Assembly (NCBI GenBank): GCA_046533095.1
Contig: JAJQRA010000031.1
Location: 1 to 64,000, forward strand
Source of the DNA: ZAX-1 sp046533095
GTDB lineage: Bacteria; Bacillota; Clostridia; Lachnospirales; Lachnospiraceae
Direction: 5' to 3'
DNA length: 64,000 nt
Each line of letters opens with the position of its first letter. Position 1 is the first letter of the stretch. Both the position numbers and the translations under genes were made by a program. Positions 19,301-27,149 of this stretch are shown piece after piece. Under the pieces are notes generated by a model that saw nothing but the letters and a program-made list of their open reading frames with translations, was not told where the DNA came from and did not search any database.

Positions 19301-20241
19301 GTATAGAAAGCGGTAAACTAAAAATCGAAACGCATCCTTTTTTACTTGATGATTTTATAGATGGCCTGGATATGCTGATGCGCCCACAAATTGAAGCAAA
19401 AGGCATCCTATTTACCGTAGAGCATTCCTTTCGCCATGGGTCTGTGTCCGGCGATGAGTATAGGCTGCGGCAGGTTCTGATCAATCTGCTGGGCAACGCC
19501 ACGAAATTCACGGATCCAGGCGAGGCGATTACCCTAAGTATAGCGGAATTAGAAGGTATCGGCACCGCTATGTCGCATTACAAGATGTCGGTAAAAGACA
19601 CAGGCGTAGGAATAAGCAGCGCAGACCAAGCAAAGATATTCCATGCGTTTGAGCAGGTGGGAGAACTGGATAGGAAAAAAAGTGGTACAGGGTTAGGCCT
19701 TGCCATCAGCAGCAGTATTATCTGCGCCATGAATAGCAAGATTGAACTGGTAAGCCAACTAGGGGAAGGCTCAGAATTCTCCTTTGTCATCGCTTTGCCT
19801 TATGCGGACTGCACCGAACCGAAAGAGGACGAGCCTATGATTGATTATGGACAACGTTTCGTAGGAAAACATGTGCTCTTAGTGGACGACAACGAAATTA
19901 ATACAGAAATTGCCCTATTTGTCCTGCAAAATGTAGGAATTGAAGTAGATAGCGCAGAAAATGGGCGCGAAGCCGTTGATAAATTTTTAGCATCAAAACC
20001 GGGCTGGTACGATGCGATACTAATGGATATTCAAATGCCGGTCATGGACGGGCTTGAGGCAACGAGGCAGATACGTAAACAAATGGAACGCCCCGATGCA
20101 CGCAAAGTTCCAATTGCGGCGATGAGCGCAAATGCCTTTGACGAAGATATGCAGATTTCCGTTGAGTCCGGTATGAACGGATATATCACAAAACCGATTG
20201 ACAATGCCAAATTGTATGAGCTCTTAGATTCACTGATGTAA
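16327..20241 (+). CDS. Hybrid sensor histidine kinase with degenerate GGDEF domain
   Basis: A membrane sensor of up to 1304 residues. In order: a membrane helix (LLLPIVCIMTLQSLLIGAAL), an extracellular double-Cache-like domain to about 370, a second membrane helix (IFLGILFSSVLALLLGVILL), HAMP (about 400-450), a PAS-like region (about 470-590), a GGDEF-like domain with YNDEI at 681-685 in place of GGDEF, a GAF-like region, a HisKA helix with His940 in SHEIRTPMN, an HATPase domain (NLLGNATKFTD, GTGLGLAIS), and a receiver with DDNE and phospho-acceptor Asp1234 (LMDIQMP). The start is doubtful: AGGAGGT at 16334-16340 stands 7 nt before an ATA codon at 16348; TTG 16327 and ATG 16372 are less well placed. 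It is followed by a binding-protein gene that may be its sensory partner. Confidence 0.85.
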   Translation: MQKEVRTILRKNSIYMKLLLPIVCIMTLQSLLIGAALYINGTMESLQVNAVATLRKNMENRSITLENMMVHNLSNLNRLESNAITILKTKSDMLGISVPAMLRNPDYANDALTSMSESALDTLRLTSATGIFIYFKDEDANSEQVALCQGIYYHDPDPISTPADFSDIMLLKGSVNIARKDNIPLDSLWSEKFVFSADNPSLFASYLKMFEVAEEYPNLESSDLSRWSGPRFTGKQSSTDPNAQISYTRPLIVDGQVIGAIGTELQSKRLWEFFPDEDFGSSSQGGYMLVNFALADANSPEFVCNVQEITGSYISHMLGPISQLSFSKNGRSGIYNLSDKQYEAVQVVLNPLKLYNSNTPFSQEQWALVAIETNNMLFDASRHVFLGILFSSVLALLLGVILLVFAIKQFTTPLTNIAKQIEENDPDVPIVVAKADAYELSLLCSTLNEMKSRSKKMDAALREERERYLIALESATDTFVEYDIDADSFMLYSFDENNESSSLSTQIVASFSIEIETMAFCPEEDVEKLKAFISGQLTDSITYRAKASLFPAIKDTPDGAYYWFALKAKNLYDERGFLKKVIGNAHQITAEKLRENALLEAERRDLTTGLYNCKYGTMLIAAQIRECIKNNLLYCVYRIHINQLELFEAYYGRIITAVIVRNVCQLITTKLFDGDLAVRMYNDEIFVFLYARSHTQTKDEVDRLCEQANALYAGENADLRLFVAAEAIMPAKPDTILKMSTKSGRPISVSLDISKDNIVGIAFSLFENTASIQSAIHIALGILGDVFDLKQIVLLNFDSDFYTSQISYHWEKESLSSLPPSFDKIEMIPHKDYLTFIQMLNKSGTLCYNQDTVHGMASGVLKLLCVPENEDFSTFCCVMYENGLDMGRILFCANNPSKQWLDTDIYRLHEVSKIISAQLCIEKSNSASKAKSEFLSRISHEIRTPMNAIIGMTGIAKEKIDDKARINDCLNKIDFSAKHLLALINDVLDMSRIESGKLKIETHPFLLDDFIDGLDMLMRPQIEAKGILFTVEHSFRHGSVSGDEYRLRQVLINLLGNATKFTDPGEAITLSIAELEGIGTAMSHYKMSVKDTGVGISSADQAKIFHAFEQVGELDRKKSGTGLGLAISSSIICAMNSKIELVSQLGEGSEFSFVIALPYADCTEPKEDEPMIDYGQRFVGKHVLLVDDNEINTEIALFVLQNVGIEVDSAENGREAVDKFLASKPGWYDAILMDIQMPVMDGLEATRQIRKQMERPDARKVPIAAMSANAFDEDMQISVESGMNGYITKPIDNAKLYELLDSLM

Positions 20242-20328
20242 ACAAAAGCACCGCAATCGCAAAGAAGCGCCACGACCTAGGATAGGCGATATCTTATCAA
20301 GCGTTTCATGAATGGAGGATTTTTATTT

Positions 20329-21795
20329 ATGAAAAATATCAACAAAAGGCAACGTTATACTGTCGCATTTTTACTGTCATTTGTTTTGATTGCCACGATT
20401 CTTAACAGCTGTGCAGGCAACAAGGCGAAACCAGATCCTAAGAATCCTGTCACGGTGACCGTCTGGCACTATTACAATGGCACGGTTTTAGAAGCGTTCC
20501 ATTCACTGGTGCAGACATTTAACGAAACGGTCGGCATGAAAAAAGGCATTATCGTAGAAGACTATGGTTACGGAAGCGTATCGGAACTAGAAAAAGCCGT
20601 GCTGGCATCTGCTAACAATGAAGTCGGCTGTATGCCTATCCCGAATATCTTTGCATCCTATACCGACACGGTATATGCTACAGAAGAAATGGGAATCCTC
20701 GCCAATCTCGATGACTATTTTCCCGAAAGTGAACAGCAGACATATTTATCTTCCTACATCGAGGAAGGAAAAATTGGGCAAAACGGTGAACTTCGGATCT
20801 TCCCAATCGCAAAAGCCACCGAAGCATTTATGCTCAACGACACAGATTGGGCACCGTTTGCACAGGCACACAATCTTAGCTATAGTGACCTTTCCACGCT
20901 TGAAAGCCTTGTGTCAGTGTCAAAGTTGTACTATGATTGGACAAATGCGCAGACACCCGATGTTCGAAACGATGGAAAAGCCTTTTTCGGCCGGGATTCT
21001 ATCGCAAATATGTTTATCATTGGATCAATGGAGTTCGGTGAAGAAATCTTTCAGGTTGAAAATGGCAAAGGGCATCTAAACATCAACGAAGATGTCATGA
21101 GGAAACTTTGGGATTGCTACTATGTACCATACATCAGCGGATATTTTTCCTCCTACGGACGTTACCGCAGTGATGATGTAAAAGTCGGCGAACTGCTCGC
21201 ATATGTAGGCTCCACATCCTCTTCTGATTTCTTTCCAGAAGAAGTATCCACGGATGGCACAACTTACCCCATTACCGCAAAAATCCTACCCGTACCGCAC
21301 TTTGAACACGCAAAGAAAGTTCTTGTCCAGCAGGGTGCGGGCATGGCCGTAACAAAGGCTTCCCCACAAATGGAATTTGCAAGCGCGGAATTTCTTAAAT
21401 GGTTTACGGATATCGACAACAACACCATTTTCTCTGCATTGAGCGGATATATGCCCGTCAAGAAACAGGCGGCAGACTACAAGTTTATATCCGAAAAATT
21501 AGAGGAACAAAGCCAATCTATTTCAACCATTGTAGATGAGACCTTACAGATTGTACTTGCCGATATGGCAGACAGTACCCTTTATACCAACAAAGCGTTT
21601 CGTGGCGGTGCTGAGGCAAGGGGGATATTAGAAACTAATTTGCAGGATAAGGCAATTGCTGACCGCGAGGCCATCCTAGCGCTTATGGAGCGTGGCACAG
21701 ACCACGATGATGCGGTTTTTGCGTACGCAACAAACGAGAATTTCAAAGCATGGTTGGCAGACATAACCTCCAAATTAGAGCGCGCGGTTGACTGA
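20329..21795 (+). CDS. Extracellular solute-binding lipoprotein without permeases
   Basis: A 488-residue ABC-type binding protein. ATG 20329 (MKNINKRQRYTV) lies 10 nt after GGAGG; the upstream in-frame ATG at 20308 precedes this site and is rejected. The signal peptide ends in a lipobox (ATILNSC-AGN), so it is a membrane-anchored lipoprotein. The opening VTVTVWHYYNGTVLEAFHSL is typical of family 1 sugar-binding proteins. No transport genes flank it; instead it lies 87 bp after the hybrid sensor kinase, in the same direction. The likely role is presenting a ligand to the kinase's Cache domain, an arrangement known for other sensor kinases; this is inference. Confidence 0.8.
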   Translation: MKNINKRQRYTVAFLLSFVLIATILNSCAGNKAKPDPKNPVTVTVWHYYNGTVLEAFHSLVQTFNETVGMKKGIIVEDYGYGSVSELEKAVLASANNEVGCMPIPNIFASYTDTVYATEEMGILANLDDYFPESEQQTYLSSYIEEGKIGQNGELRIFPIAKATEAFMLNDTDWAPFAQAHNLSYSDLSTLESLVSVSKLYYDWTNAQTPDVRNDGKAFFGRDSIANMFIIGSMEFGEEIFQVENGKGHLNINEDVMRKLWDCYYVPYISGYFSSYGRYRSDDVKVGELLAYVGSTSSSDFFPEEVSTDGTTYPITAKILPVPHFEHAKKVLVQQGAGMAVTKASPQMEFASAEFLKWFTDIDNNTIFSALSGYMPVKKQAADYKFISEKLEEQSQSISTIVDETLQIVLADMADSTLYTNKAFRGGAEARGILETNLQDKAIADREAILALMERGTDHDDAVFAYATNENFKAWLADITSKLERAVD

Positions 21796-21868
21796 TGCGA
21801 CTGCCACAGTGCGATACTCCCGGAGGTTTTTTTGTATGATAGGAGCACTTTCCTATTAAACAAAAAAC

Positions 21869-21903
21869 AAGGCATAGGGCGATTATATATCGCCTCATGC
21901 CTT
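21869..21903. terminator. Bidirectional terminator hairpin
   Basis: AAGGCAT-AG-GGCGAT-TATAT-ATCGCC-TC-ATGCCTT forms a strong hairpin with A and T tracts on its two sides. It ends the binding-protein transcript and overlaps the last codons of the convergent DeoR gene. Confidence 0.75.
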
Positions 21904-22656
21904 TAGTAGCTGTACATGGCATTCTTGCATTTTTTCTTTCCATCCCTCATTCATTTCATATTCTGTAGCAATGATATCAATATCGGAAAATCCTACAATC
22001 TTGGCAAAGGATATCTTTTCAAATTTTGCACTGTCCACTGCCATAATTTTAAGTGTCGCTGCAGAAAGCATCTGTTGTTTTATGCTGGCCTCTAGTTCAT
22101 TCGAATCGGTAAACCCTTTGTGATAGTCTACGCCTTTGCAGGAAACAATCGCTTTATCTACGTGAAATCTGTCCACCATGCGTTCTGCCTGATACCCAAC
22201 CAGTGACAATGCCCCTACTTTTAGCGCCCCTCCGGTAGATAAAATTTTCCAATCTTTGCGGTCTCCCAATTCAAGCAGTATTTCAATGGAGTTTGTGATA
22301 ACGGTTATATTGTTTTTATGCCGTATCTGCTTCGCTACAAATAGTGCCGTCGTACTAGCATCTAACATGATATGGTCTCCATCTTTGATTTGCTCCCCGA
22401 TTGCCACGGCAATACTTTTTTTTGCCTTGACATTTGCACGTTTTCGCACAAAAAATGGTAATTCCTCTTTTTCGTTTTCCTTTAAGACCGCGCCTCCGTA
22501 CGTACGTTCTGCAAATCCATCGTGCTCAATTTTTTCTAAATCACGCCTTATGGTTTCTTCGGTTACATTATATTTCTTGCTTAAATCTGCAACAATTACT
22601 CTGCCCTCTTCTCTTAATTGTGCTAGTACTTCATTTCTTCTTTCCGCTGCAAGCAT
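21895..22656 (-). CDS. DeoR/GlpR-family transcriptional regulator
   Basis: A 253-residue regulator. The N-terminal winged helix (RRNEVLAQLREEGRVIVADL, then ETIRRDLEKIEHDG) is the DeoR signature. The C-terminal DeoR sensor domain has the sugar-phosphate pocket motifs GDHIMLDASTTALFVAK, ITNSIEILLEL and the GGAL segment. It is the last gene of the rhamnose microcompartment locus, separated from BMC-T by the tandem repeats. Members of the family usually repress catabolic operons and respond to phosphorylated sugar intermediates, so it is the likely regulator of the two promoters at 32.1 and 38.9 kb, possibly responding to rhamnulose-1-phosphate. Ligand and mode are inferred. Confidence 0.82.
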   Translation of the reverse strand: MLAAERRNEVLAQLREEGRVIVADLSKKYNVTEETIRRDLEKIEHDGFAERTYGGAVLKENEKEELPFFVRKRANVKAKKSIAVAIGEQIKDGDHIMLDASTTALFVAKQIRHKNNITVITNSIEILLELGDRKDWKILSTGGALKVGALSLVGYQAERMVDRFHVDKAIVSCKGVDYHKGFTDSNELEASIKQQMLSAATLKIMAVDSAKFEKISFAKIVGFSDIDIIATEYEMNEGWKEKMQECHVQLLKA

Positions 22657-22715
22657 GATTTTTCCTCCTATCTTACACCATGAACTACTATAATCTACGG
22701 CTAACTGTGAAAGTG

Positions 22716-22868
22716 GCTATGAATGTTCCTGTATCACAGAATGGTTTCCAAACGTTTCTGTATCACAGAATGGTTCCCAAAAATTCAGCTACCACAGAAT
22801 GGTTCCCAAAAATTCAGCTACCACAGAATGGTTTCCAAACGTTTCTGTATCACAGAATGGTTTCCCAT
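22716..22868 (-). repeat. Five 29-30 bp tandem repeats copying the BMC-T gene end
   Basis: Five units of GGAAACCATTCTGTGA followed by a variable half (TACAGAAACGTTT or TAGCTGAATTTTT) continue from the last codons of the BMC-T gene, whose end reads GAAACCATTCTGTGA. Two alternating variants show that the array has been reshuffled after duplication. Confidence 0.88.
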
Positions 22869-23407
22869 AGTTTTGGATCCGGATTTGCAATAATAGAACT
22901 GTCTAGATACATTCCACCCTCGCTTACTGCCAGCTGCGCCTTTAAAATTGCCGCCTGTACTGCAGCTACTTCTCCGGTAAGGAATACATAGGATTTTCCG
23001 CACATTCCCCTTGCCACCCGAATTTCAATCAAATCTACCTGTGCCGTCTTTGCCGCCTCGTCTGCCGCTACAAAGATTGCCGCTGATGAGAAGGTTTCTA
23101 AAACCCCTAGGGCATTGCGGTTTTTAATCTGTACCGTCCCATAGATTGCCGGGAAAATCCCCTCATGTGGATTTCCAAGAAGAAAGCTGTCTATAAGCTG
23201 TTCTTGGTAGCTTTTCTTTGCCGCATCCAAGGATGCGCGTACTGCACTTAAATCTCCGGTAAAAATAATAATGTACTTGCCCGGACATACAGTCTGCGCT
23301 TCTATGATATCTACCTGTGCCGTTTTGATGACTAGATCCGCTGCCAAAACCCCAGTAGATACTGTTTTATATTCTAACATGCCGATTGCTTTGCCCATGC
23401 CGCTCAC
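22850..23407 (-). CDS. pduT: Tandem-domain BMC-T shell protein with Fe-S cysteine (PduT-like)
   Basis: A 185-residue protein with two fused BMC domains (about 5-90 and 97-180) that would form pseudohexameric trimers in the microcompartment shell. Cys41 in the first domain lies in TVCPGKYII, the position of PduT Cys38 that ligates a [4Fe-4S] cluster at the trimer pore (family knowledge). Both repeats start with the usual AIGMLE and ALGVLE strands. Its partner, the PduS-like flavin/Fe-S protein, is the next gene upstream, fitting electron transfer across the shell for NAD+ recycling. Confidence 0.9.
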   Translation of the reverse strand: MSGMGKAIGMLEYKTVSTGVLAADLVIKTAQVDIIEAQTVCPGKYIIIFTGDLSAVRASLDAAKKSYQEQLIDSFLLGNPHEGIFPAIYGTVQIKNRNALGVLETFSSAAIFVAADEAAKTAQVDLIEIRVARGMCGKSYVFLTGEVAAVQAAILKAQLAVSEGGMYLDSSIIANPDPKLWETIL

Positions 23408-23410
23408 CTT

Positions 23411-23482
23411 TCCCTAAGGAACTGTTCCTTAATAACCTTGACATCTGACTTGGTCTTTTTCCACCATGCTACGTTGTCCTCA
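23411..23482 (+). pseudogene. 3'-end remnant of AAA-ATPase/nuclease gene
   Basis: The sequence reads in frame as KELFLNNLDI plus stop and continues with about 30 bp of matching downstream DNA. It is nearly identical to the 3' end and flank of the AAA-ATPase/nuclease pseudogene at 39594-39663. So a piece of a second copy is embedded in the microcompartment operon. The following 23483-23640 holds a diverged duplicate of the PduS gene end (TATCATGGATAA) and no gene. Confidence 0.75.
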
Positions 23483-23639
23483 ATCAGCGTAGCTTAGGCT
23501 ACACCTCATTCGGACGCCTTGCCTGACGAAAAAATCCCTGCGTCATCTTGTCAAGTTTATTTCGTCACAGTCCCTAACTACTTTATCCATGATACTTTAC
23601 ACATGTTCTTTCCTATGCTTTTTATTTCGTCCAACCAGC

Positions 23640-24980
23640 TTATCCATGATAGCCTTGCTTTGTAATTGCAACAAACTGTTCATTTACATCTGTTATGATA
23701 CCATCGATGGATGCGTGGACCGGAATACTGAGTGCATTTTCTTTTGCAGCCCCAATCATCTGGTCTGCCTCTACTCGTTCACCAATGCTTACGATCGGAA
23801 CCGCAGGTGCTCCGATATGCTGGCTCATTGGTATTTTTACATACAGCACTTCTATGCTGTGCTCATCTAAGGGGGCATCAACATTATATTTTTCTAAGCC
23901 GAGCCTTGCACGTAAACGCTTTACAGGTATCTGCCGATAACTGCGCTCTTTTTTTACCGGCTCCGCTTTGGCTGTTGGCATTTTAATTCCATTTGACTTT
24001 AGCCCATTTTTATATTCCACAATCAGGCTTCTTGGAGATAACCCCTGCATACAGCCATACATTTCGCATATTCCGCAAGCAGAGCAAAACATTGTATTTA
24101 AAAATGGCTTGATATCTCTTGTTGTCCCACTCGTTGCCGCCCGCATAAATGCATGTGGCTCGATTGGGTGCCCAAGCAGATTGCGTGGACAAAGATCCGT
24201 ACACATCTGGCATTGACAGCAAGACGCCATTGCTCTTTTCAGATTAATCCGTATATTTTCATTCTTTTTTTGTACAACCGGATGCGATTCTTCCAGTACG
24301 ATGATTGCATTTGTTGTTTTCGTAATAACATCGTTTTTATTTCCAATTTGCCCTGTCATAGGACCGCCTAACACGTAGGCCGGATGTTTGGCCGTTTCTC
24401 CCCCTGCCATTTTAATTGCCTCTTGTACCGTCATGCCAATTGGAACAACCTTTGTACAGGGGTTTTTTACTTCTCCTGTGATCGTAAGGTATTTCGAAGA
24501 AACCGCCTTTTTATTGTTTAGGGCCTGGTATATATTATAAACTGTTTCTACATTAAAAACGGCAACCCCGATTTCAATCGGAATGCTTCCCGGCGGAACC
24601 ACCTTTCCTGTCGTTTCATAGATTAATACCACCTCATCCCCCGCCGGATAGATCTCCGGCAAGAGGCCAAGGCAAAGAAGCTTACAGGAACTCATATGCT
24701 GTTTGATTGCTGTGATCGTTTCCTGATAAGCTTCTTTTACACCGATCAGAACAGATTTGGCTCCAACTGCCTCTGCCATTATTTGAAGCGTACTTAGAAT
24801 TTCATAGGTGTGGGCTTCTAACAGCTGACGATGCAATTTTAACAATGGTTCACATTCTGCACAGTTTAAAATAATTGTTTCTGTCCGAGCATCTATTTTT
24901 GCATAGGTAGGAAATCCCGCTCCACCTGCACCTGCTATCCCATTTGTCTTTACAATTTCGATGAGTTCTTTTCGCTCCAT
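23640..24980 (-). CDS. pduS: RnfC-like Fe-S flavoprotein of microcompartment (PduS)
   Basis: A 446-residue protein matching PduS, the cobalamin-reductase-like or NADH-oxidising electron carrier of propanediol compartments. The N-terminal NuoF/RnfC-like fold contains GAGGAGFPTYAKI and ILNCAECEPLL; two ferredoxin-type clusters follow, CCQCQMCTDLCP and CSACGICEMYGC; a SLBB-like segment and a C-terminal lipoyl/barrel-sandwich-like region (EHSIEVLYVKIPMSQHIGAP) end it. ATG 24980 is chosen because GGAG stands upstream, overlapping the BMC-P stop region. In this B12-independent pathway it cannot serve cobalamin; electron transfer to the BMC-T Fe-S site is the likely role. Confidence 0.9.
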   Translation of the reverse strand: MERKELIEIVKTNGIAGAGGAGFPTYAKIDARTETIILNCAECEPLLKLHRQLLEAHTYEILSTLQIMAEAVGAKSVLIGVKEAYQETITAIKQHMSSCKLLCLGLLPEIYPAGDEVVLIYETTGKVVPPGSIPIEIGVAVFNVETVYNIYQALNNKKAVSSKYLTITGEVKNPCTKVVPIGMTVQEAIKMAGGETAKHPAYVLGGPMTGQIGNKNDVITKTTNAIIVLEESHPVVQKKNENIRINLKRAMASCCQCQMCTDLCPRNLLGHPIEPHAFMRAATSGTTRDIKPFLNTMFCSACGICEMYGCMQGLSPRSLIVEYKNGLKSNGIKMPTAKAEPVKKERSYRQIPVKRLRARLGLEKYNVDAPLDEHSIEVLYVKIPMSQHIGAPAVPIVSIGERVEADQMIGAAKENALSIPVHASIDGIITDVNEQFVAITKQGYHG

Positions 24981-24984
24981 GGCT

Positions 24985-25251
24985 TTACTCCAATTCTGTC
25001 CCATTATCCACAATCCCCACAATGGCGGCATCGATCGGCGAGAGTTCCATGCCACAGCCTATGCGAGCGGCGCTTCCAAGGGCAACAAGGACAACTTCGC
25101 CAATACCTGCACCAACGTTGTCGATGGCTACCAGATTCGCTGCCGCGCCTTCCATGGATTTTAGCGGCTGGATAATCAGAAATTTATTTCCAACCAATTT
25201 TTCATTTTTTCGTGTAGATACAACACTTCCTATTACTTTACCTATCATCAT
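24985..25251 (-). CDS. pduN: BMC-P pentameric shell vertex protein (EutN/PduN-like)
   Basis: An 88-residue EutN/CcmL-family protein forming pentamers that cap the vertices of the shell. The family strands are clear: MIGKVIGSVVSTRKNEKL, FLIIQPL, AIDNVGAGIGEVVLVALGSA, and the C-terminal PIDAAIVGIVD. Either of two adjacent ATGs may be used. Only this one BMC-P gene is present in the window. It lies between pduL and pduS with short spacers. Confidence 0.92.
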   Translation of the reverse strand: MMIGKVIGSVVSTRKNEKLVGNKFLIIQPLKSMEGAAANLVAIDNVGAGIGEVVLVALGSAARIGCGMELSPIDAAIVGIVDNGTELE

Positions 25252-25267
25252 AATGACTCATCCATTC

Positions 25268-25918
25268 TCATATCATAACCACTGTATCTCCGGTTTTGAT
25301 GCCGGAGGCATTTGCCTCATCTGTATCAATATGCATTTCCAGTGTAAAATGCTCGTCCACACGAACCAATACATTCTCAAATGTCGTTCCTCGTTCATTT
25401 GCAGCCATTACGCTAACAAGCGCTTTATCCGACACCCCTGCAGCTTTTGCGTCTTTTGGATCCATATGGATATGCCGTCTGGCTACAATGCAGCCTTCTT
25501 TTAAATAAATCGCTCCCTTAGACCCTACCACTGCAATGGGGGCTGAACCTAAAACATTCCCGGAGTCGCGAAGGGGTGCACGAATGCCAAGTTTCATGGT
25601 ATCCGTCTGGGATATTTCTACTTGAGAAAAAGAGCGTACGGGCCCTAAAATCCGTACATTTTCGATTGCCCTTAATTTGGCTCCTACAATCGTTACTTGC
25701 TCCCACGATGCAAACTGCCCCCCCATTAGATCCGCTTTTTTTGTAAGTTGATATCCGGGACCAAATAAAAGTTCCACATCTGCCTGTGTTAAATGCACAT
25801 GCCTGGCAGACACACCGATTGGAATCATATAGCCGCCACTTCCACTTTTTGTATCCGTTCCCGAAAGCATCTCCATCACAAGTTTTGTGATGGATTCTAC
25901 ATCTTTTTCATTTACCAT
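25268..25918 (-). CDS. pduL: Phosphate propanoyltransferase PduL with encapsulation peptide
   Basis: A 216-residue PduL, converting propionyl-CoA and phosphate to propionyl-phosphate and CoA, which recycles CoA inside the compartment. Zinc-site signatures are VSARHVHL near residue 36 and RRHIHMDPKDA near 146. Residues 1-19 (MVNEKDVESITKLVMEMLS) form an amphipathic helix separated by a Gly/Ser linker (TKSGSGG), the classic encapsulation peptide. Product release as ATP needs a propionate or acetate kinase, which is not encoded here. Confidence 0.93.
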   Translation of the reverse strand: MVNEKDVESITKLVMEMLSGTDTKSGSGGYMIPIGVSARHVHLTQADVELLFGPGYQLTKKADLMGGQFASWEQVTIVGAKLRAIENVRILGPVRSFSQVEISQTDTMKLGIRAPLRDSGNVLGSAPIAVVGSKGAIYLKEGCIVARRHIHMDPKDAKAAGVSDKALVSVMAANERGTTFENVLVRVDEHFTLEMHIDTDEANASGIKTGDTVVMI

Positions 25919-25997
25919 GTTTAAACTCCCTGTGTTTCGCGTTCACATGATCCTACCATGCGATTACGGTTGACAATCAGCTGTGAAAGCAACCTCG

Positions 25998-26456
25998 CTA
26001 TTTCAATACAGGTAAAATTTTTTCAACATCTGCGTGGGGCCTTGGGATGACATGGGTAGCTACTAATTCGCCTAAGCGAGATGCACTTGCCGATCCACTT
26101 TCTACCGCCGCTTTTACTGCTCCAACATCGCCGCGTACCATAACGCTTACCAGCCCTGATCCAATTTTTTCTGTTCCTACCAGCACTACATTTGCTGCTT
26201 TTAGCATTGCATCCGCCGCTTCAATTGCTGCTGTTAACCCTCTTGTTTCCACCATTCCTAAAGCTTCCTGCGACATAATTTTAACCTCCTTTTGGTTATC
26301 CGGCACATTTGCCTCTTTTGCCCCTTTTGGCACGTTTGCCTCTTGTAGCACGTTTGCCTCTTTTGGCACGTTTGCCTGTTTTACCTCTTTTGGCACATTT
26401 GCCTCTTGCGTATTTTTTTTGCCCCTTGCTTTTTTTTCATCTGCCATTTTCTTCAC
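25998..26456 (-). CDS. BMC-H shell protein with possible repetitive N-terminal extension
   Basis: The conserved BMC-H domain (92 residues, EALGMVETRGLTAAIEAADA...PHADVEKILPVLK) begins at ATG 26276 with an excellent AAAGGAGG site, so the standard hexameric shell tile starts there. The same frame stays open upstream to GTG 26456/ATG 26447, adding about 57-60 residues: a Lys-rich head (MADEKKARGKK) and degenerate repeats of EANVPKE. That upstream start overlaps the stop of the preceding gene, as in coupled translation. Either the extension is a decayed tandem duplication or the gene makes two forms. The domain is nearly identical to the BMC-H at 26818. Confidence 0.85.
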   Translation of the reverse strand: MKKMADEKKARGKKNTQEANVPKEVKQANVPKEANVLQEANVPKGAKEANVPDNQKEVKIMSQEALGMVETRGLTAAIEAADAMLKAANVVLVGTEKIGSGLVSVMVRGDVGAVKAAVESGSASASRLGELVATHVIPRPHADVEKILPVLK

Positions 26457-26766
26457 CGCCCGTTATGATAGAACCTTTGCTTTTGGCTAATCGGTTGGCA
26501 CTTAACGTTACCATTTTAACTGTTTCTTCATGTGGCCTTGCAATCACCGCATAGATGCAAGGCTGCTTTAACGCTTGGGCCGCCGCCGTTTCTACTGCTT
26601 GGCTGACCGCTGAAACCTCACCTTGTACAATGACCGTTACAAGGCGGCCCCCTAACTTCCTCTCCCAAGTAACAAACTCTACATTGGCTGTTTTACACAT
26701 GGTATCAAGTGCTGTTATCGCCGCGGTTACTCCAGATAGTTCAATAAATCCTAAAGACTGCATCAT
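26437..26766 (-). CDS. Divergent BMC-H shell protein
   Basis: A 109-residue BMC-H protein (MQSLGFIELSGVTAAITALD...IVQGEVSAVSQAVETAAAQA...YAVIARPHEETVKM). It is clearly more diverged than the two neighbouring PduA/J-like tiles and has a 20-residue C-terminal tail ending SIITGGEENGR. The segment that lines the hexamer pore (KLGGRLVTV) has a GGR in place of the GSG seen in the siblings, so pore chemistry should differ. Its stop overlaps the extended start of the next gene. Confidence 0.85.
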   Translation of the reverse strand: MMQSLGFIELSGVTAAITALDTMCKTANVEFVTWERKLGGRLVTVIVQGEVSAVSQAVETAAAQALKQPCIYAVIARPHEETVKMVTLSANRLAKSKGSIITGGEENGR

Positions 26767-26817
26767 TCACCACATTTCTTTCCATCTGCAAAAATCGTTC
26801 ACACTTCTTGCCTCTGC

Positions 26818-27096
26818 TTATTTTATAGACGGCAAAATCTTCTCCACATCTGCGTGTGGCCTTGGGATGACATGGGTAGCTACTACCTCTCCTAGGCGGG
26901 ATGCACTTGCCGTTCCGCTTTCTACTGCCGCTTTTACTGCCCCTACATCGCCGCGCACCATAACGGTTACCAGTCCGGAACCAATTTTCTCTGTTCCAAT
27001 CAATACGACCTCTGCCGCTTTTACCATTGCATCTGCCGCCTCAATTGCTGCGGTCAATCCTCTTGTTTCTATCATTCCTAATGCTTCTTGTGCCAT
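26818..27096 (-). CDS. BMC-H shell protein, PduA/PduJ-like
   Basis: A 92-residue canonical hexameric shell protein (MAQEALGMIETRGLTAAIEA, IGSGLVTVMVRGDVGAVKAA, HVIPRPHADVEKILPSIK). The pore motif KIGSG matches PduA-type tiles that pass small polar metabolites such as propanediol. AAGGAGG lies 7-8 nt before ATG. It differs at only a dozen or so positions from the domain encoded at 25998-26276, indicating a recent duplication within the operon. Confidence 0.93.
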   Translation of the reverse strand: MAQEALGMIETRGLTAAIEAADAMVKAAEVVLIGTEKIGSGLVTVMVRGDVGAVKAAVESGTASASRLGEVVATHVIPRPHADVEKILPSIK

Positions 27097-27149
27097 TGTT
27101 GTATCCTCCTTGTTTTGATCATCGTTGTTTTTTATTAGATATGAATTTT

